From: Candidatus Poribacteria bacterium | Lineage (GTDB): Bacteria > Poribacteria > WGA-4E > WGA-3G | DNA length: 62,535 bases | Assembly: GCA_012267415.1 (NCBI GenBank) | Contig: JAAXGN010000108.1 | Coordinates: 221,862-284,396 of the forward strand | Reading direction: 5' to 3' | Shown: positions 61,673-62,535 of the stretch, one piece after another | Position numbering within the stretch: the first letter of the stretch is position 1 | Layout: each line of letters starts with the position of its first letter | Notes under the pieces: generated by a model | Told to the model about the DNA's origin: nothing | Seen by the model: only the letters and a program-made list of their open reading frames with translations | Database searches by the model: none | Position numbers and translations under genes: made by a program

Positions 61673-61830
61673 ATAGAGCAAGCACCAGCGGTGCGAAAGG
61701 TATATAGAACGTGTGTATTTAATTCCGTAACATGATACACCTTTCGCCCCTCTGGGGCTTATTCTGGTAATATCAACGTTTTCTATTCTATACACCTTCC
61801 GCCCCTCTGGGGCTTGATATTCTTACAACA
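61673..61830. repeat. repeat family G (CGCCCCTCTGGGGC)
   Basis: Two direct units near 61737-61765 and 61790-61820 share ATACACCTTTCGCCCCTCTG or ATACACCTTCCGCCCCTCTG, then GGGCTT. An inverted relative, CACCAGCGGTGCGAAAGGTATATAG, lies at about 61681-61706. CCCCTCTGGGG and CACCAGCGGTG are short hairpins. Confidence 0.7.
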
Positions 61831-61989
61831 ACCTTCCTTCTCTCTTTACATATCCGTTTCTACAAAATTTTTACGCACTCCCATTAAGCATTCTACAATT
61901 TGATATATTATATGTCAAGGTTAACGTTATGTTGACTATCAATCTATATGTTTTCGTAAATTTTATTGGACATGTCATTTTTCAAAAAG

Positions 61990-62025
61990 TGTACCATACG
62001 GTACGAAATTTCGTACCGTGGTACA
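61990..62025. promoter_or_regulatory. nested GTACC palindrome cluster
   Basis: Four alternating half-sites (GTACC-ATAC-GGTAC-GAAATTTC-GTACC-GT-GGTAC) include the perfect 18-base palindrome GGTACGAAATTTCGTACC. Flanks CAAAAAG and TTTTTG extend the symmetry. It could bind a dimeric or tetrameric regulator, or act as a bidirectional terminator hairpin. It lies about 415 bases upstream of the dioxygenase start. Confidence 0.5.
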
Positions 62026-62389
62026 TTTTTGTATTTTGTTTGTTAATCCAGTCTGTGTAAGGTGTTATAGGCTGTTTTTCCGAATGTGCAATTTTTAATA
62101 ACCTGCTAAACTGTAAGAAACCAATTGTCAAATATATTTTACGTTTTTTGCAGTTGAAGTATAATTTGAAACTCTTGATATTTTATGAGTGTAGGTTGTT
62201 GTGTTCTGTTATTTTGCATGATATTCACTTCGTCAAAATATTGTGAAATGTATTTTAACATATTTTTTTTGCATTTGTCAAGTTAAATTATAATATTTAG
62301 AAAACTTTACATGGCTAATAAGATCAATTTACGAAGTTTGTCAAAGAGATATGTAATAGAGTTTAGCGATAAGTATAATAGTCAGGAAA

Positions 62390-62424
62390 CAAAAAAGGCA
62401 GATACCCAAAAAGGATACCTGCCT
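62390..62424 (-). terminator. intrinsic terminator of a minus-strand gene beyond the window
   Basis: On the minus strand AGGCAGGTATCC-TTTTT-GGGTATCTGCCT forms a stem with two mismatches followed by TTTTTTG. It lies about 50 bases downstream of the putative stop at 62475-62477. Confidence 0.6.
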
Positions 62425-62474
62425 ATAGTTAACAACTTGAGTGATTTAACTAAAATCCTTTCAAAATGCAGTTT

Positions 62475-62535
62475 TTACTTTTTTTCGTTCCCCCACCGGG
62501 TCTTTTTTTTACCAGCAGGCGTAACAGACAACACA
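62475..62535 (-). CDS. possible C-terminal end of a minus-strand gene (partial)
   Basis: Reading inwards from the right edge on the minus strand gives VLSVTPAGKKKTRWGNEKK and TAA. The basic tail and the terminator that follows suggest the end of a real gene, but only 19 codons are visible and no family can be named. Confidence 0.35.
   Translation of the reverse strand, partial: VLSVTPAGKKKTRWGNEKK

Larger units (their letters stand above)
61575..62474. other. long A/T-rich non-coding region
   Basis: About 900 bases without a convincing gene. It holds repeat G (61673-61830), the GTACC palindrome cluster (61990-62025), then about 300 bases of A/T-rich sequence with TATAAT-like words, and a minus-strand terminator (62390-62424). 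A frame open from ATG 62311 to the window edge crosses the terminator and has no ribosome site, so I do not call it. Confidence 0.6.

Noticed and set aside
61592..61795. Minus-strand frame of 67 codons upstream of the third dioxygenase
   Set aside because: It consists mostly of repeat family G sequence and has no ribosome site.

Overview
The window is a moderately AT-rich bacterial segment. I infer Candidatus Poribacteria or a close uncultured relative. The reasons are several phytanoyl-CoA-dioxygenase-like genes, sulfatase-like hydrolases, Gfo/Idh/MocA oxidoreductases, very large secreted LRR/WD40/TPR proteins, and many short palindromic dispersed repeats between genes. No 16S or other marker gene is present, so this rests on gene content only. 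I saw no CRISPR array, rRNA, tRNA, transposase or prophage module, but I could not run a tRNA search.

Layout. 0-4.1 kb: an isoprenylcysteine-methyltransferase-like membrane enzyme, then four tandem paralogues of a small secreted beta-sandwich protein resembling the accessory module of GH32 levanases, behind a promoter with an operator-like palindrome. 4.1-13.6 kb: mixed metabolic genes (epimerase, Rieske ferredoxin, gamma-glutamyltransferase, beta-barrel protein, two Gfo/Idh/MocA dehydrogenases, S10 peptidase, aldo/keto reductase). 13.9-17.2 kb: a MacA-like adaptor and MacB-like permease with no ATPase gene. 17.4-30 kb: SDR, dioxygenase-HEAT fusion next to a DNA methyltransferase, metallophosphoesterase, outer-membrane protein, PEP-hydrolase-like protein, two sulfatase-fold proteins, a second dioxygenase and a HigB/HigA-like toxin-antitoxin pair. 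30-33 kb: lgt, livF and livG in one operon, then a HicA/HicB pair. 33-39 kb: a MoxR, DUF58 and VWA operon. 39.2-59.3 kb: about 20 kb of solenoid and propeller proteins (three LRR-WD40 lipoproteins, a small and a 3011-residue TPR protein). 59.3-62.5 kb: an unknown protein, two unannotated tandem micro-proteins, a third dioxygenase, then about 0.9 kb of repeat-rich non-coding DNA.

Two patterns cross the window. First, five accessory genes (a beta-sandwich protein, a beta-barrel protein, an SDR, a HigB-like toxin and HicA) each look disrupted by a single small indel, because a family-typical continuation is visible in the adjacent frame. The largest reading frames are intact. This is either targeted gene decay or residual sequencing error; raw reads would decide. 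Second, several intergenic repeats are bounded by imperfect terminal inverted repeats and look like miniature non-autonomous mobile elements. One family shares its ends but carries different palindromic cores, and twice it supplies the stop codon of a neighbouring gene.

The best candidates for an undescribed system are the LRR-WD40/TPR island, the levanase-accessory-like array with its shared C-terminal tail, and the paired 35- and 32-residue membrane micro-proteins at 60.3-60.6 kb.
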